Assembly (NCBI GenBank): GCA_963723355.1
Contig: CAVRQQ010000014.1
Location: 37,956-101,955, forward strand
From: JAFDBW01 sp963723355
GTDB lineage: Bacteria; Desulfobacterota; Desulfuromonadia; Desulfuromonadales; BM103
DNA length: 64,000 nucleotides
Reading direction: 5' to 3'
Both the position numbers and the translations under genes were made by a program. Below are positions 38,128 to 47,630 of the stretch, in pieces; the first letter of the stretch is position 1, and every line of letters starts with the position of its first letter. Under the pieces are notes generated by a model, which was not told the origin of the DNA, did not search any database, and worked only from the letters and a program-made list of their open reading frames with translations.

Positions 38128-38162
38128 ACAGAACAATGGGGATTGGCTTCGTGAAATTATCG

Positions 38163-38933
38163 TTAACCCTGAAGTTTTTTCCTGGCTTTCTCTATTTCCT
38201 CAAGCTCTTCCGGAAAGGTCACTGGTAGCAGCAGGGCTTGCTGCAGTTGAATCTTCTTATCTTCGTACCGTTCCATGCGATCATATACTTTTGCCAGGTT
38301 ATATCGATGGGAGATCCTGTCATGCAATTCAATGGCTTGCCACAAAAGCTTCTCGGCTTCAGCAAGGGATGCTTTTGGCATCCCGCCATAGATGATTTTG
38401 GCGAAAGTCCTGGCAACTACTCCCAGTCCGGAGACTTTGTAGTGCCAACGGCTCAACACAAGGTAGGCGATATCATCGTTTGGGTTTAGGGTAATCGCTT
38501 TCTCGATACTCTCCTTGATCTCCCTTGATTGGCGGACCTGCGTTTTCGTATCAGAGTATTTCGCCTGTGCGCCCAGGGCGATCGCCAGCCACTTGTAACT
38601 GTTGCTGTTGTCGGGGTCTTCTGCTATGGCGATGCGGGCATATTCTTCTGATTTTTTGAAGAGCTTCGGAGCGTTTTCTTCATCCAGTCGCCCAATTTCG
38701 TATTGAACACGGGCTATGCGCCAGGATCTCTCCGCGGAGTCCGGGCCGTCCTCAGGGAGGCCCTCCAACATTCTCAAGGCCTGTTGGTTCTCTCCCTGGG
38801 CCAGCATTTCATCGATATCATGGAGTTTTACACCGTGCTCCTGATTTTCGGGGGCCGGTCCACCAGCTAACGTCAAGGAGGGTGAAAGGATGAAGAAAAG
38901 GGCGGTTACAATAGTCAGAGAAAGGCTTCTCAT
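38163..38933 (-). CDS. Secreted tetratricopeptide protein, regulator-of-microtubule-dynamics-like
   Basis: A 256-residue exported protein. Residues 1-25 are a signal peptide (RSLSLTIVTALFFILSPSLTLA, cleavage near AGG). TPR-like helical repeats fill the rest: EYARIAIAEDPDNSNSYKWL, SIEKAITLNPNDDIAYLVL and AEKLLWQAIELHDR. The pattern of KWLAIALGAQA and repeated Asp-Pro-containing turns resembles the eukaryotic RMDN proteins and their bacterial homologues, whose role is not established. The ATG at 38933 follows GGAAG; a longer start at 38993 has no such site and would mask the signal peptide. It lies between recG and the surface-glycan region. Confidence 0.75.
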   Translation of the reverse strand: MRSLSLTIVTALFFILSPSLTLAGGPAPENQEHGVKLHDIDEMLAQGENQQALRMLEGLPEDGPDSAERSWRIARVQYEIGRLDEENAPKLFKKSEEYARIAIAEDPDNSNSYKWLAIALGAQAKYSDTKTQVRQSREIKESIEKAITLNPNDDIAYLVLSRWHYKVSGLGVVARTFAKIIYGGMPKASLAEAEKLLWQAIELHDRISHRYNLAKVYDRMERYEDKKIQLQQALLLPVTFPEELEEIEKARKKLQG

Positions 38934-39082
38934 CCAAGGCTTCCAGTAAAAGAAGGGGTTCGTTTTTTTGTTAACGTTCTTACTGATAAACATTATAGTG
39001 TCCGTGCTATTCAGTTGACCACATTAAACCAGCTGAAAAGTATATTTACAAGAGACTCATAACGATAAGGATATCTGTACAA

Positions 39083-39928
39083 ATGAAAATCATGATGTTG
39101 GCAATCGGGAGATCCGGAACAACCGCACTTTTACACAAAGTGAGCGCTGCTCTCCCTGGATCACAGCCGGTTTCCGGAGGTCGGCTGGAAAAAATCAATG
39201 AAATTGAAGGTAATGTTGTTGTCAAGCATACATACAATGAAGCCCAGGGCAGAACCTTCGAGAAGTTTAAAGAGCACCTTGGTCAGACAGAATACGACCG
39301 CAAGATATGGATTGCCCGTGACCCCAGAGACAATGCGCTCAGTCGTTTCCTCTTCCGTTGGTACCGCGGATCAAAAAGTGACAAAGACCAATACCGGGCT
39401 GTAATCGAACTTGTTGAGGAAAAAGAGCAGAGGCCCGATTCAGTGTCTTTTGGGGAGCTCATGCGTTACCGGGGTCAACGATTGGACCCTTTTACGACGA
39501 CCAAAGAGGTAGCCGAAGACGAGCGCCGGACATTCGAGGAAATGCATAAGTTTGTCAGCAGTCTTGGTGAGGACTGGTGTGTCTTCAAGTACGAGGACAT
39601 GGTGGACAATAACTTTACCCAACTCAACGAATACCTGGGTTTAGAGATAGAAGCCGCGGCCAATATTGATCAATCAACCATGAAGGTGGCGCGCAAGAAA
39701 TCCACCGGAGACTGGCGCCACTGGTATACAGAAGAAGACGTTGAATTGTTCCGACCTGCATATACCGACTATATGGACCTTGTCGGTTACGACAGCAGCG
39801 ACTGGCGCTTGCATGAAAACCAGGTTATTGAGCCTGAGTATGCCTCATTGTACCTGAAGAATCTGCCAAAGCGAAGAAGGCTTGATGCCCTGCAAAAATT
39901 CAAAAAGAAGGTCAGCCGGCTATTCTGA
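39083..39928 (+). CDS. Sulfotransferase family protein
   Basis: A 281-residue cytoplasmic enzyme. The 5'-phosphosulfate-binding loop is AIGRSGTTALL near residues 7-17, and the 3'-phosphate-binding motif is IARDPRDNALSRF near residue 76-88, both diagnostic of PAPS-dependent sulfotransferases. These transfer sulfate from PAPS to hydroxyls of glycans or lipids. It precedes a surface-carbohydrate gene on the same strand by 75 bases, so a role in decorating a surface glycan is likely. The acceptor is unknown. The ATG at 39083 has AAGGA at about twelve bases. Confidence 0.85.
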   Translation: MKIMMLAIGRSGTTALLHKVSAALPGSQPVSGGRLEKINEIEGNVVVKHTYNEAQGRTFEKFKEHLGQTEYDRKIWIARDPRDNALSRFLFRWYRGSKSDKDQYRAVIELVEEKEQRPDSVSFGELMRYRGQRLDPFTTTKEVAEDERRTFEEMHKFVSSLGEDWCVFKYEDMVDNNFTQLNEYLGLEIEAAANIDQSTMKVARKKSTGDWRHWYTEEDVELFRPAYTDYMDLVGYDSSDWRLHENQVIEPEYASLYLKNLPKRRRLDALQKFKKKVSRLF

Positions 39929-40003
39929 GGGGCTTGAACCGGAGGTTTCGGTCAAAATGCCCGGCCCTCTGTAGCGACAAAGCTTGTAAAGGAAGTTCAC
40001 GTG

Positions 40004-41395
40004 ATGCACCAGAAAACACCTTTAATCATCCCCGTCGAAAACCAATTGAGAGAACTCGACCCGAAGCTCTTGCTCTCCTGCGTTGCTGCTGAACGGGGGT
40101 TCACCGTTTTTCTGGGTTCGCTCAGGGATCTGTCGATAAAAATTACTTCCTTTCCCCGCTCGGTTTACCTGGCCAAAAGCATGACCTCTCGCAGCACAAA
40201 GGCTTTCAACGTCTTGTCCACGCTTGGTCATGAAATCGTTGTCTGGGACGAAGAAGCCCTGGTTCACCATTCCAAGGAACAGTATTTTGGCCGGCGGCTC
40301 GATCCAAGAACCATGGAAAAGGTGAGCGCTTTACTTGCCTGGGGGACAGAAAACGCCGAGCTTTTCAAGACATATCCCGGTTATTCAGGAGCACCTGTCC
40401 ATATCACCGGCAACCCACGTGGTGACATGATGAGACAGGATGTATTGCCTTTTTACAAGCCTGAGACGGAATCTATTCGCGCGCAGTTTGGTGATTTTAT
40501 CCTGGTCAATACGAACTTCAGTATGGTGAATGGTTTTCTTCCCAGCCTCAACTTGCGAAACCGCAATGAGACAAATAATAGTCTTTCCGTGCCGGGCACT
40601 GCCGCCCGGGGCTTCTCATCGGAGTTTGCCGAGGGGTGGGCAAACCACAAAGAGGCGATCTTTGAACACTTCAAACGTCTCGTCCCATTGCTGAGTAGAA
40701 GGTTCCCGAATCAAACGATAGTCTTGAGACCCCACCCGATGGAGAATCATGACGTCTGGCATCAACTGGCAGAGCCCTATGACAACGTCAAGGTTATTTA
40801 TAAAGGGAATGTCCTCGCCTGGCTGCGGGCGGCTAAAGCGGTCATTCATAACGGCTGCACGACGGGGATAGAGGCCTTCATAGTCAAACTGCCGGGCATC
40901 GCCTACCGCCCATTGACTTCCGAACGATACGATCTGGCTTTGCCTAATTCGCTGAGCCATGAATGCTTCAATGCTGAGGAGGTTTGCCAATCGCTGGAGG
41001 ATATCCTCTCTGGTGAGTTCAAATCGATAGACACGGCTGACCGCCGCCAGATCCTGGATTACTATATCTCTGCCCTGGATGGGCCTTTTGCTTGTGAACG
41101 TATCATAGATGTGATCGAAAAGCGTGAGGCAAATCGATCCGGGCTACCCCGGCCAGAATTAAGTTCATATCTGAAAGGGCAGGCCAAAGCCAGGATCCGC
41201 AGCTTTAAAAAAGTCTATATCAAACCCAGACTAACCGGGCATCGCGGCAACCCAAGATTCCTGGAACAGCGATTCCCGGGTGTCTCCGTAGACGAAGTCA
41301 GGGCAAGGGCCAACCGCTTCGCCGAGAACCTGGAACGGTTTGAGGATGTGAAGGTGGAGCAGGTATTCAAGAACATTTTCAAACTGCAGACGTGA
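40004..41395 (+). CDS. Surface carbohydrate biosynthesis protein (copy 1)
   Basis: A 463-residue protein of a family annotated as surface carbohydrate biosynthesis (GT-B-like fold). It has the IIPVENQLRELDPKLLLSC start, KSMTSRSTK, ITGNPRGD, VNTNFS, LRPHPMEN and the GCTTGIEAF motif that resembles the nucleotide-sugar site of CDP-glycerol/Kdo-type glycosyl transferases. Such proteins may transfer a sugar or polyol phosphate. A close paralogue of 455 residues lies at 48810 on the opposite strand beside the serine-palmitoyltransferase gene. The ATG at 40004 follows AAGGAAG. The product's donor and acceptor are not known. Confidence 0.75.
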   Translation: MHQKTPLIIPVENQLRELDPKLLLSCVAAERGFTVFLGSLRDLSIKITSFPRSVYLAKSMTSRSTKAFNVLSTLGHEIVVWDEEALVHHSKEQYFGRRLDPRTMEKVSALLAWGTENAELFKTYPGYSGAPVHITGNPRGDMMRQDVLPFYKPETESIRAQFGDFILVNTNFSMVNGFLPSLNLRNRNETNNSLSVPGTAARGFSSEFAEGWANHKEAIFEHFKRLVPLLSRRFPNQTIVLRPHPMENHDVWHQLAEPYDNVKVIYKGNVLAWLRAAKAVIHNGCTTGIEAFIVKLPGIAYRPLTSERYDLALPNSLSHECFNAEEVCQSLEDILSGEFKSIDTADRRQILDYYISALDGPFACERIIDVIEKREANRSGLPRPELSSYLKGQAKARIRSFKKVYIKPRLTGHRGNPRFLEQRFPGVSVDEVRARANRFAENLERFEDVKVEQVFKNIFKLQT

Positions 41396-41466
41396 TGATT
41401 GAGCGTTCTCAGGCAGGTTGCCACCAAAGTGAAGGTTAAAACCCCGACTGATGGAAGGGCCTAATC

Positions 41467-43242
41467 TCAGGGAGTTCCTGCAAAAGCATCGTTGACCTGT
41501 GTTGGAGGAATCTCTTGGTCAGCACCGTCCTCCAGAGTGTATGCCTGGGTGATGTTTCCACCGGAGATTCGAAAAACCCGGTCAGCGACATTAACCATTG
41601 CAGTTTGGTGACTGATCGCTAGGATCGTAAACTGTCCGCGTAGAGTCTTCAGTGTCTGACAAATAGCAGCTTCTGTCTCAGGATCAAGTGCGCTGGTCGC
41701 TTCATCAAGGATTAATAACTGCGGACGGTGGACCAGGGCCCTGGCGATTGCAATGCGTTGACGCTGTCCGCCGGACAGTTTGGCCCCGCGTTCACCGACA
41801 ATCGTTTGAACTCCTTCGGGCATTGCGTTGATAAAGTCCCAGGCGCCCGCCGCTTTCAAGGCGCGCTCCACATCCTCCTCGCTGAACGAAGGCTCGCCAA
41901 GGGTCACATTCGAAAAGATAGTGTCGTGTAGCAGGATGGTATCCTGGGGAACATAGCCAATCATTCGGCGCCACTTGCGCAGATCCAACTCAGGCAGAGG
42001 CACCCCATCTATAAGGACCTGCCCCTTAATTGGCTCGAAAAGACCTGTCACCAGGTCAACCAGGGTCGTTTTCCCGGCCCCGGATGACCCGATGATTGAG
42101 GTAAAGGTACGGCTCGGGATATCGATGGAGATGTTTTTCAGAACCATGTGGTCGCCATAGCTGAAATCAACATGGTCGAACTGAATGCCGCTTTCCAAGG
42201 TTGCCTCGATTTGCCCTCCGGTTGGCTCGTTGTGCTGTTGGGCCTTTACGATCTTGTCCTGTAGAGACCAGTAGGCACTCTCACAAATCGACATCTCCTG
42301 GTATTTGCGCTGGACCTTGCCAACCTGTGTCAACATGCGAGCCATGAGAAAGATCAGAACCATGACTTTGGGCAGGTCCATTTTCAGATTAACAAGCATC
42401 AGGTAGAGACCGGTGATTACCAGGAGGGTCATGAGAGGCTCCTGAATGCCTCTCAGGGCCGCTTTGCTGAAGACTTGTTTGCGAAGGGCCTTGTTAAGTT
42501 TTAGCGTGTTTGTTGATAACAGTTCATCGGCCAGGTTCTCCCTGCCCATGGCCTTGAACGCTTTCAATGATTGCAGGCTGTCTGAAAGCTTCGCCAACAG
42601 GGACTGCAGAAGGCGGGTTTGTTTTCTCCCGGCCCGTTTAGCTCTGCTGACCATATAGCTAAGAAGAGCCACGACCAGTGCTGCTGCCGTCATAAAAATC
42701 AAGGTTGTCTTCCAGGAGACGACCAGTGCGACGAAGAAATATGCGATCGCCTGAATTGCAAATGCTAGTGCGGTCGAGGCATGAAGATAAGCCGACGAAG
42801 CACGCATGACCTCAGTTCCTGCAGCATTCGCCATGCTGCCGACCTGTTGATTGAGAAAATATCCCCAGCGGGTAGAAAGCAAAGCTCGCAGGAGGGCAAG
42901 ACGAAGGTCGGTAGCGACGTGGGCAACGGTGTAACCAACCTTACGATCGGCAACCAGAATCAGACAACTCCTTAGAATCGCACCGATCATAATAACCATC
43001 AAAAGAGACCCGACGGTTGATGGGATACCTACGTATGACAAAGCCGTGGTGACCAGATCGTCGGCTCCGGCACCGGATGCCTGTTCGGCTGTTAAACCCA
43101 TGGGGAGGTCGATTGCCTTCTGCAGCAGAGGCAATAGAGCCGTCAGACCGACCCCTTCGACAATTCCCGCCATGACGAGTGCAAAGAGCATCACCAGGCT
43201 GTGCCTGGGGTAGGATCGGGCAAATTTGATTATCAGTTGCAT
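41467..43242 (-). CDS. ABC transporter, fused permease and ATP-binding domains (MsbA/lipid-linked-glycan type)
   Basis: A 591-residue type IV half-transporter. The N-terminal 310 residues hold six membrane segments; the nucleotide-binding domain has Walker A GSSGAGKTTLVDLV, the Q-loop YVPQDTILL, signature LSGGQRQRIAIARAL and Walker B LLILDEATSALD. Relatives flip lipid A, lipid-linked oligosaccharides or other amphipathic substrates across the inner membrane. It is located between a surface-carbohydrate gene and a PLD-fold gene, both on the other strand, so a glycolipid or glycan substrate is inferred. It forms a homodimer in the family. Start ATG at 43242. Confidence 0.9.
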   Translation of the reverse strand: MQLIIKFARSYPRHSLVMLFALVMAGIVEGVGLTALLPLLQKAIDLPMGLTAEQASGAGADDLVTTALSYVGIPSTVGSLLMVIMIGAILRSCLILVADRKVGYTVAHVATDLRLALLRALLSTRWGYFLNQQVGSMANAAGTEVMRASSAYLHASTALAFAIQAIAYFFVALVVSWKTTLIFMTAAALVVALLSYMVSRAKRAGRKQTRLLQSLLAKLSDSLQSLKAFKAMGRENLADELLSTNTLKLNKALRKQVFSKAALRGIQEPLMTLLVITGLYLMLVNLKMDLPKVMVLIFLMARMLTQVGKVQRKYQEMSICESAYWSLQDKIVKAQQHNEPTGGQIEATLESGIQFDHVDFSYGDHMVLKNISIDIPSRTFTSIIGSSGAGKTTLVDLVTGLFEPIKGQVLIDGVPLPELDLRKWRRMIGYVPQDTILLHDTIFSNVTLGEPSFSEEDVERALKAAGAWDFINAMPEGVQTIVGERGAKLSGGQRQRIAIARALVHRPQLLILDEATSALDPETEAAICQTLKTLRGQFTILAISHQTAMVNVADRVFRISGGNITQAYTLEDGADQEIPPTQVNDAFAGTP

Positions 43243-43525
43243 CGTGAAAGTATCTGATCTTTCAATTTTTAAGAGGAGAGATCGTCCCTGCTCTTGTTCT
43301 CTCTGATATAACCACCACAGACATTAACATTTTTCACTGATTATTGTGAAGCACAACCCCACACCGCACTGTTGTATTATTTGAATTATGGAGTACCCCG
43401 CCTGGGACGAGAAACTGTTTGAATTTATATCCATTTTCGATCTACTGTTAGAATATAATTTATAGGAATAACAGCTTACGTTTCCAATCCTTCAACAGGC
43501 CACATATATTTTGCGTGTTTCCAAG

Positions 43526-44599
43526 ATGCCAGATCAAGACCAGTCGTCATCCAACTCACCCAAAGTCTTTTGGGGTGGCCCGGACCGCCCGTCGCGCTAT
43601 CTTCGCGATCTTCTCGAAGAACGCATCCACGCTGTGCCATCCGGTGGTGAAATCTTATGGGTGACCTACTACTTCAGGGATGAAGGCCTGGCTTCAGCCC
43701 TCCTGCAAGCTAAAAGCCGGGGGGTGAGAGTACGTGTTGCAATGGAAGGCAATCCACGCACAGGGGATGTCAATAGACGTGTACGAGAACTTCTTGAACG
43801 TGACGGGGGGTTGGGCTCAAACTTACGCTGCATCAGTCATCGTCTGGTCGACAACCGCTTTTTCAGAACCAGCAGGCTGCACGAGAAGCTCTACTACTTC
43901 AGTCATCCTGTCCCCAGCGTACTCGCCGGGACTTTTAACCCTTCCGGGAATTTCCATGAGAACCCTGACATTATCCGCAAGATAGGCGACCAGGACCGTG
44001 GACATAACATGCTGGTGGAGATCAGCGACCCTGTTCTGGTTAAGGGGCTTTATGAGCATGCCCTACATCTGTTCAATACCTTCCATGGTCCTTGGGAGCG
44101 CTACCTCCTACAAAACAACAAGGTTGTCTCTTCCGGCAATATCAGGATAGTTTTCTTTCCAAGGTCGAAACGTGCTGATTTCGACGATCTGTTCGTTGGC
44201 TTGGAGGCCGGCAATTCTTTGCGCATTGCCGTCTCACACCTCAATGACAAGGGGGTTTGCAAACGCCTTTCCAGATTAGCCCGGCTAGGTGTCCGTATAG
44301 AAATCCTGGCTCATGATACGCAGAGACGCGTTCCTTCATGGGTTGAAAAACAGATGTTACGAGACGGGATAATCTTTAGTCGTTACGTTCATCCGGATGG
44401 CTTGCCAATGCACAACAAGTTTATGTTGATCGATACACCTTTACGAAAACTAGTGACCTTCGGTAGCATGAATCTTTCTGTGCGTTCTTTGCACGCTAAC
44501 CATGAGCTACTGGTGATTTGCGAAAACCTCAATCTCTACGAGATCTTTCAACAGCGCTGGGGTGATATGCTATCAGAAGTGAGGAGTTGGGGTGGCTAG
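43526..44599 (+). CDS. Phospholipase D-like protein with two HKD-type motifs
   Basis: A 357-residue cytoplasmic PLD-superfamily protein. The first motif is LHEKLYYF followed by GTFNPSGN; it has His and Lys but the Asp is not in canonical position. The second is MHNKFMLID with FGSMNLS, a full HxKxxxxD. Enzymes of this fold hydrolyse or transfer phosphodiester head groups; examples are cardiolipin synthases and phosphatidylserine synthases. There is no membrane segment. It lies alone between the ABC exporter and the nonulosonate genes. A role in phospholipid or glycolipid head-group exchange is possible but unproven. The ATG at 43526 is used; a TTG 15 bases earlier is also open. Confidence 0.8.
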   Translation: MPDQDQSSSNSPKVFWGGPDRPSRYLRDLLEERIHAVPSGGEILWVTYYFRDEGLASALLQAKSRGVRVRVAMEGNPRTGDVNRRVRELLERDGGLGSNLRCISHRLVDNRFFRTSRLHEKLYYFSHPVPSVLAGTFNPSGNFHENPDIIRKIGDQDRGHNMLVEISDPVLVKGLYEHALHLFNTFHGPWERYLLQNNKVVSSGNIRIVFFPRSKRADFDDLFVGLEAGNSLRIAVSHLNDKGVCKRLSRLARLGVRIEILAHDTQRRVPSWVEKQMLRDGIIFSRYVHPDGLPMHNKFMLIDTPLRKLVTFGSMNLSVRSLHANHELLVICENLNLYEIFQQRWGDMLSEVRSWGG

Positions 44600-44669
44600 C
44601 TCTCGTCAGTTGACATCCAGAAGCTGACCCCTTCGGCGGGACAACGGCCATGTAGAACGAGGGGAAGGA

Positions 44670-45383
44670 CTAGCGGTCATTCTCCTGTTTTGAATAAATA
44701 TATTCCGCCAATTCCAGGTCCCAGTAAGTATCGATACTCACCAGGTTCCCCTCCAGCACAAGCGCGCCTGTACGATCCCCCTTGATGCTCTTTTGATCCA
44801 GCAGGCAGCTGCGCCTGATTGCGTAAGCAACACCGTTGCGGTGATAAACAGGGACCAGCTGCTGGCGGGCGATGATCTGTTTGCCGGACTTGTCATAGTA
44901 GTCAAGGCGGTTATCACTGACGGTCAGCTGCTTCAGGGGATGATTCTTGGAGTCCGTTTCGGAGACCGTCCAGACTGCGTCCCAATCGCCTTCAATCAGC
45001 ATCTGGATCGTGTCACGGACATGTTCCGTGCATCTCAGCGGTGAGGTTGGCTGCAACATGACGACGATGTCGTATGTCACTCCGTCAAGTCGCTCCATTT
45101 CGATCAGGGCATGAGACAGCACCTCCAGGTCGGAGATCCGGTCGCCGGATAGCTCTTCCGGTCGGTAAAAAGGAACATCGAGGCCGGATTCTTTGGCGAC
45201 TGCGGCAATCTCATCCGAATCGGTTGAGACGACTGCGCGGTCGATGGCAGGAATCTCTGCGACCAGGTGTCCCACACGCGCGACCAACGGGACGCCCAGA
45301 AAGGGCTGCAGGTTTTTAAGAGGTATGCCCTTGCTTCCGCCACGTGCCGGGCAGACCACAAGAATACGTTGACCGTCGATCAT
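44670..45383 (-). CDS. Acylneuraminate cytidylyltransferase family protein (NeuA-like)
   Basis: A 237-residue enzyme that activates a nonulosonic acid as its CMP derivative. The N-terminal VCPARGGSKGIPLKNL matches the CMP-sialic/CMP-Kdo synthetase nucleotide-binding motif, and VVMLQPTSPLR is the conserved substrate segment. It overlaps the HAD phosphatase gene by four bases and is the last of a nine-gene minus-strand run that begins with the fatty-acyl-AMP ligase at 54434. Sugar type (sialic, legionaminic, Kdo-like) cannot be told from sequence alone. Confidence 0.88.
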   Translation of the reverse strand: MIDGQRILVVCPARGGSKGIPLKNLQPFLGVPLVARVGHLVAEIPAIDRAVVSTDSDEIAAVAKESGLDVPFYRPEELSGDRISDLEVLSHALIEMERLDGVTYDIVVMLQPTSPLRCTEHVRDTIQMLIEGDWDAVWTVSETDSKNHPLKQLTVSDNRLDYYDKSGKQIIARQQLVPVYHRNGVAYAIRRSCLLDQKSIKGDRTGALVLEGNLVSIDTYWDLELAEYIYSKQENDR

Positions 45384-46054
45384 GATGTCTCCATGGAGAT
45401 TCTGTCCAGCAGGGCAGGTAATTCCCGTAAATCCTCTACGAGCAGAGGGCTGTTTCTTACGGGTGATTCGGCAAGCCCTGCCGTCATGGCGACAAAGTGG
45501 CAGCCGAACTTTTCTGCACCGGCCTGATCATCAAGCTGGTCGCCGACATGAATCATTTCGGTGCGATCTGCGCCTGATTGCGCGGCAATGCTCTGGAGAT
45601 TTTCAGTTTTGGTTGATTCCGCGCCATAGACAGCTTTAAAAAAATGATCCCAGTTGCGCAACTCCATAAGTCGACGCAAGGGGATAACAGGCGTAGCTGA
45701 GTTGAGAAACAAATGCAGACCTTTTCCGGAGAGTACTTCCAGGGCTGCCGTTGCGCCAGGCATTTCTACGCATTGAGCAATGGCCGCTTCACATCTTGCT
45801 GTATAGTCGTCGGCCAGGCGAGTTGCCCATTCCTCAAGGGATGAGTCCTCTGGCAAGAGCTTCCTGCCAATCAACTCTTCAGCAATCCTGCGGGTCTTTT
45901 CGTAGCGATTGGCGGCCGGCCAGCGCTCAAAAACTTCTTCAACGACCTTCCCGGAAGAGTCCCAGGGCCGAGCAACCTCAAAAAAGGCTTCTCTTTTGAT
46001 GTCGTTGGAATCGACCAGGGTACCATCAAAATCAAAGACGACGCATTTGATCAT
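45380..46054 (-). CDS. HAD-superfamily phosphatase
   Basis: A 224-residue HAD hydrolase of the phosphoglycolate-phosphatase-like group. Motif I FDFDGTLVDS carries the two catalytic Asp, motif II FLNSATP the Ser/Thr, and the later motifs give K (STKTENL) and the acidic HVGDQLDDQAGA. Lying between NeuB-like and NeuA-like genes, it may dephosphorylate a nonulosonate-9-phosphate before CMP activation; this is inference by position. The ATG at 46054 is used; a TTG five codons upstream overlaps the NeuB gene end. It overlaps neuA by four bases. Confidence 0.85.
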   Translation of the reverse strand: MIKCVVFDFDGTLVDSNDIKREAFFEVARPWDSSGKVVEEVFERWPAANRYEKTRRIAEELIGRKLLPEDSSLEEWATRLADDYTARCEAAIAQCVEMPGATAALEVLSGKGLHLFLNSATPVIPLRRLMELRNWDHFFKAVYGAESTKTENLQSIAAQSGADRTEMIHVGDQLDDQAGAEKFGCHFVAMTAGLAESPVRNSPLLVEDLRELPALLDRISMETS

Positions 46055-46070
46055 GCCAGGGAGTTCCAAA

Positions 46071-47618
46071 TCAGGCTTTGGCCTGATCTTTTAAGTTTTT
46101 GAGCTGGAAACGTCCCCAGTGGTCCACAACAGTTTTTCTCTCTGCTCTCGACAGCTTGTTGATGCTCTTGTCCTCGTAGAAAGAATCGTTGTCGTGATCA
46201 CGGCTGGATATCTCTTCGAAGATAACACCGCCTTCAGTACCGAATGAGTGCCAGACCCCCGGCATCACAACCACGCTTTCACCTGGCAAAAGGGTCCGAT
46301 GATGGCCGTCTATCGTACATTCCAGCTGCCCGTAGAGTACCTGAAAGGTCTCCTCTTTCAGCGCATGATAGTGGGAGGGGTGTTTCTGGCCAGGCAGTTG
46401 CACAACAAGTTTTTTACAGTAGTCACGGGTGACGCACTCGATCAGGACAGCACCGGTTTCAAGGAACTTCGGGATGCCGTAATGATGCGAGTATTCGACC
46501 TTGAATTCCGGCCCAAGGTGAATCCTCGCTTCGTTGAGCATGGCCTTGACCTCGTGGACGGCATGTTTGATGACCAACTCGTCTTCCGATCCCGGAAGGT
46601 CGACCTTTTCCTCGAAAACCGGTTTGTTTGCGACGACATCGCTTTTGCTGACAATGCCCGGCTTGAAGTTGCCGCTATCAAGTTGTCCTTCGATGTAGGG
46701 AATGGCGAAGTAAACCTGATCACTTTCGATCACGGCACCTTTACGTATTTTGCGCTTCGCATAGACCCCGCGCTTCAGGCCATCGATGGCACTCTGCTCG
46801 GCTTCCGAAGCAGGCTGACGCTCCCTGGATCCGCACAGGACCTGGGCCCTCTGCTTGGATGTGATCCATTCGGCGATCTGTTCAGGCGTTGACGAATACG
46901 CATTGAGAGGTGAATCTTTCGTGGCTATTCCGACATGACGTTCGAACAGTTCCGCGCCCAGCGCTACAGCCAGCTGAACGGGGGTCATGTCTGATGGAGA
47001 TTCGTGGGTAGACCAGCCGACATGAATACCAGGATAACGGTTTCGCAGCAGGGCGATCTGACGCATGTTCATATTCGCATCAGGGGTCGGGTAGATGGCG
47101 ACGCAGTGCATGATTGCGAAATAAACCCCACGGTGCTGGAAGAAGCTGACCAGGTTGTCGATGTCACGAAGGGTCAGACCGCCGGTAGAAAAAATGACCG
47201 GCTTGTCTGCATCGGCAACTTTTTCAAGGAGGGGCCAGTCTTTGCCTGAACAGCTTGCCACCTTGATTACATCGAAGCCCATATCGCAGATAATGTCGAC
47301 CGAGGCCTCGTCAAAGGGTGTGCACATGGTGACCATGCCCTGGGCACGAACCTCATCGAGCAGAGCCTGGAACTTGTCCCAGGGCAGGCGTGTCGACAGA
47401 AAGCGCTGAACCTGCTTGTGGTCGCTGTTCTTCTGGTGCTCCTGGTGGATAAAGGTATCAAGCTGCCGGAACTGGAATTTCAGTGCAGCGCGCGCCCCCC
47501 GATCCTTGACGACCTTGGCGAAGGAGCGAACAATATTGAGCCCGTGCTCGACGTCACCCTGATGATTGTTGGCCATGTCCAGGATCAGGAGATCTTTAAA
47601 GTCAAATTTCTTGTTCAC
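46071..47618 (-). CDS. N-acetylneuraminate synthase-like protein fused to a C-terminal cupin
   Basis: A 515-residue protein. Residues 10-280 are the NeuB TIM barrel (LDMANNHQGD, KFQFRQLDTF, STHESPSD and ERHVGIATKDSP), which condenses a hexosamine-type sugar with phosphoenolpyruvate. About 285-345 resemble the SAF domain that follows in NeuB (KRGVYAKRKIRKGAVI). The last 130 residues are a cupin barrel (HPSHYHALKEETFQVL, LPGESVVVMPG, WHSFGTEGG). Fusion of NeuB with a cupin is unusual; the cupin may be a sugar isomerase/epimerase or a sensor. The GTG start at 47618 follows GGAGG. It lies 12 bases after the oxidoreductase gene. Confidence 0.85.
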   Translation of the reverse strand: MNKKFDFKDLLILDMANNHQGDVEHGLNIVRSFAKVVKDRGARAALKFQFRQLDTFIHQEHQKNSDHKQVQRFLSTRLPWDKFQALLDEVRAQGMVTMCTPFDEASVDIICDMGFDVIKVASCSGKDWPLLEKVADADKPVIFSTGGLTLRDIDNLVSFFQHRGVYFAIMHCVAIYPTPDANMNMRQIALLRNRYPGIHVGWSTHESPSDMTPVQLAVALGAELFERHVGIATKDSPLNAYSSTPEQIAEWITSKQRAQVLCGSRERQPASEAEQSAIDGLKRGVYAKRKIRKGAVIESDQVYFAIPYIEGQLDSGNFKPGIVSKSDVVANKPVFEEKVDLPGSEDELVIKHAVHEVKAMLNEARIHLGPEFKVEYSHHYGIPKFLETGAVLIECVTRDYCKKLVVQLPGQKHPSHYHALKEETFQVLYGQLECTIDGHHRTLLPGESVVVMPGVWHSFGTEGGVIFEEISSRDHDNDSFYEDKSINKLSRAERKTVVDHWGRFQLKNLKDQAKA

Positions 47619-47630
47619 GTCTGCCTCCGT

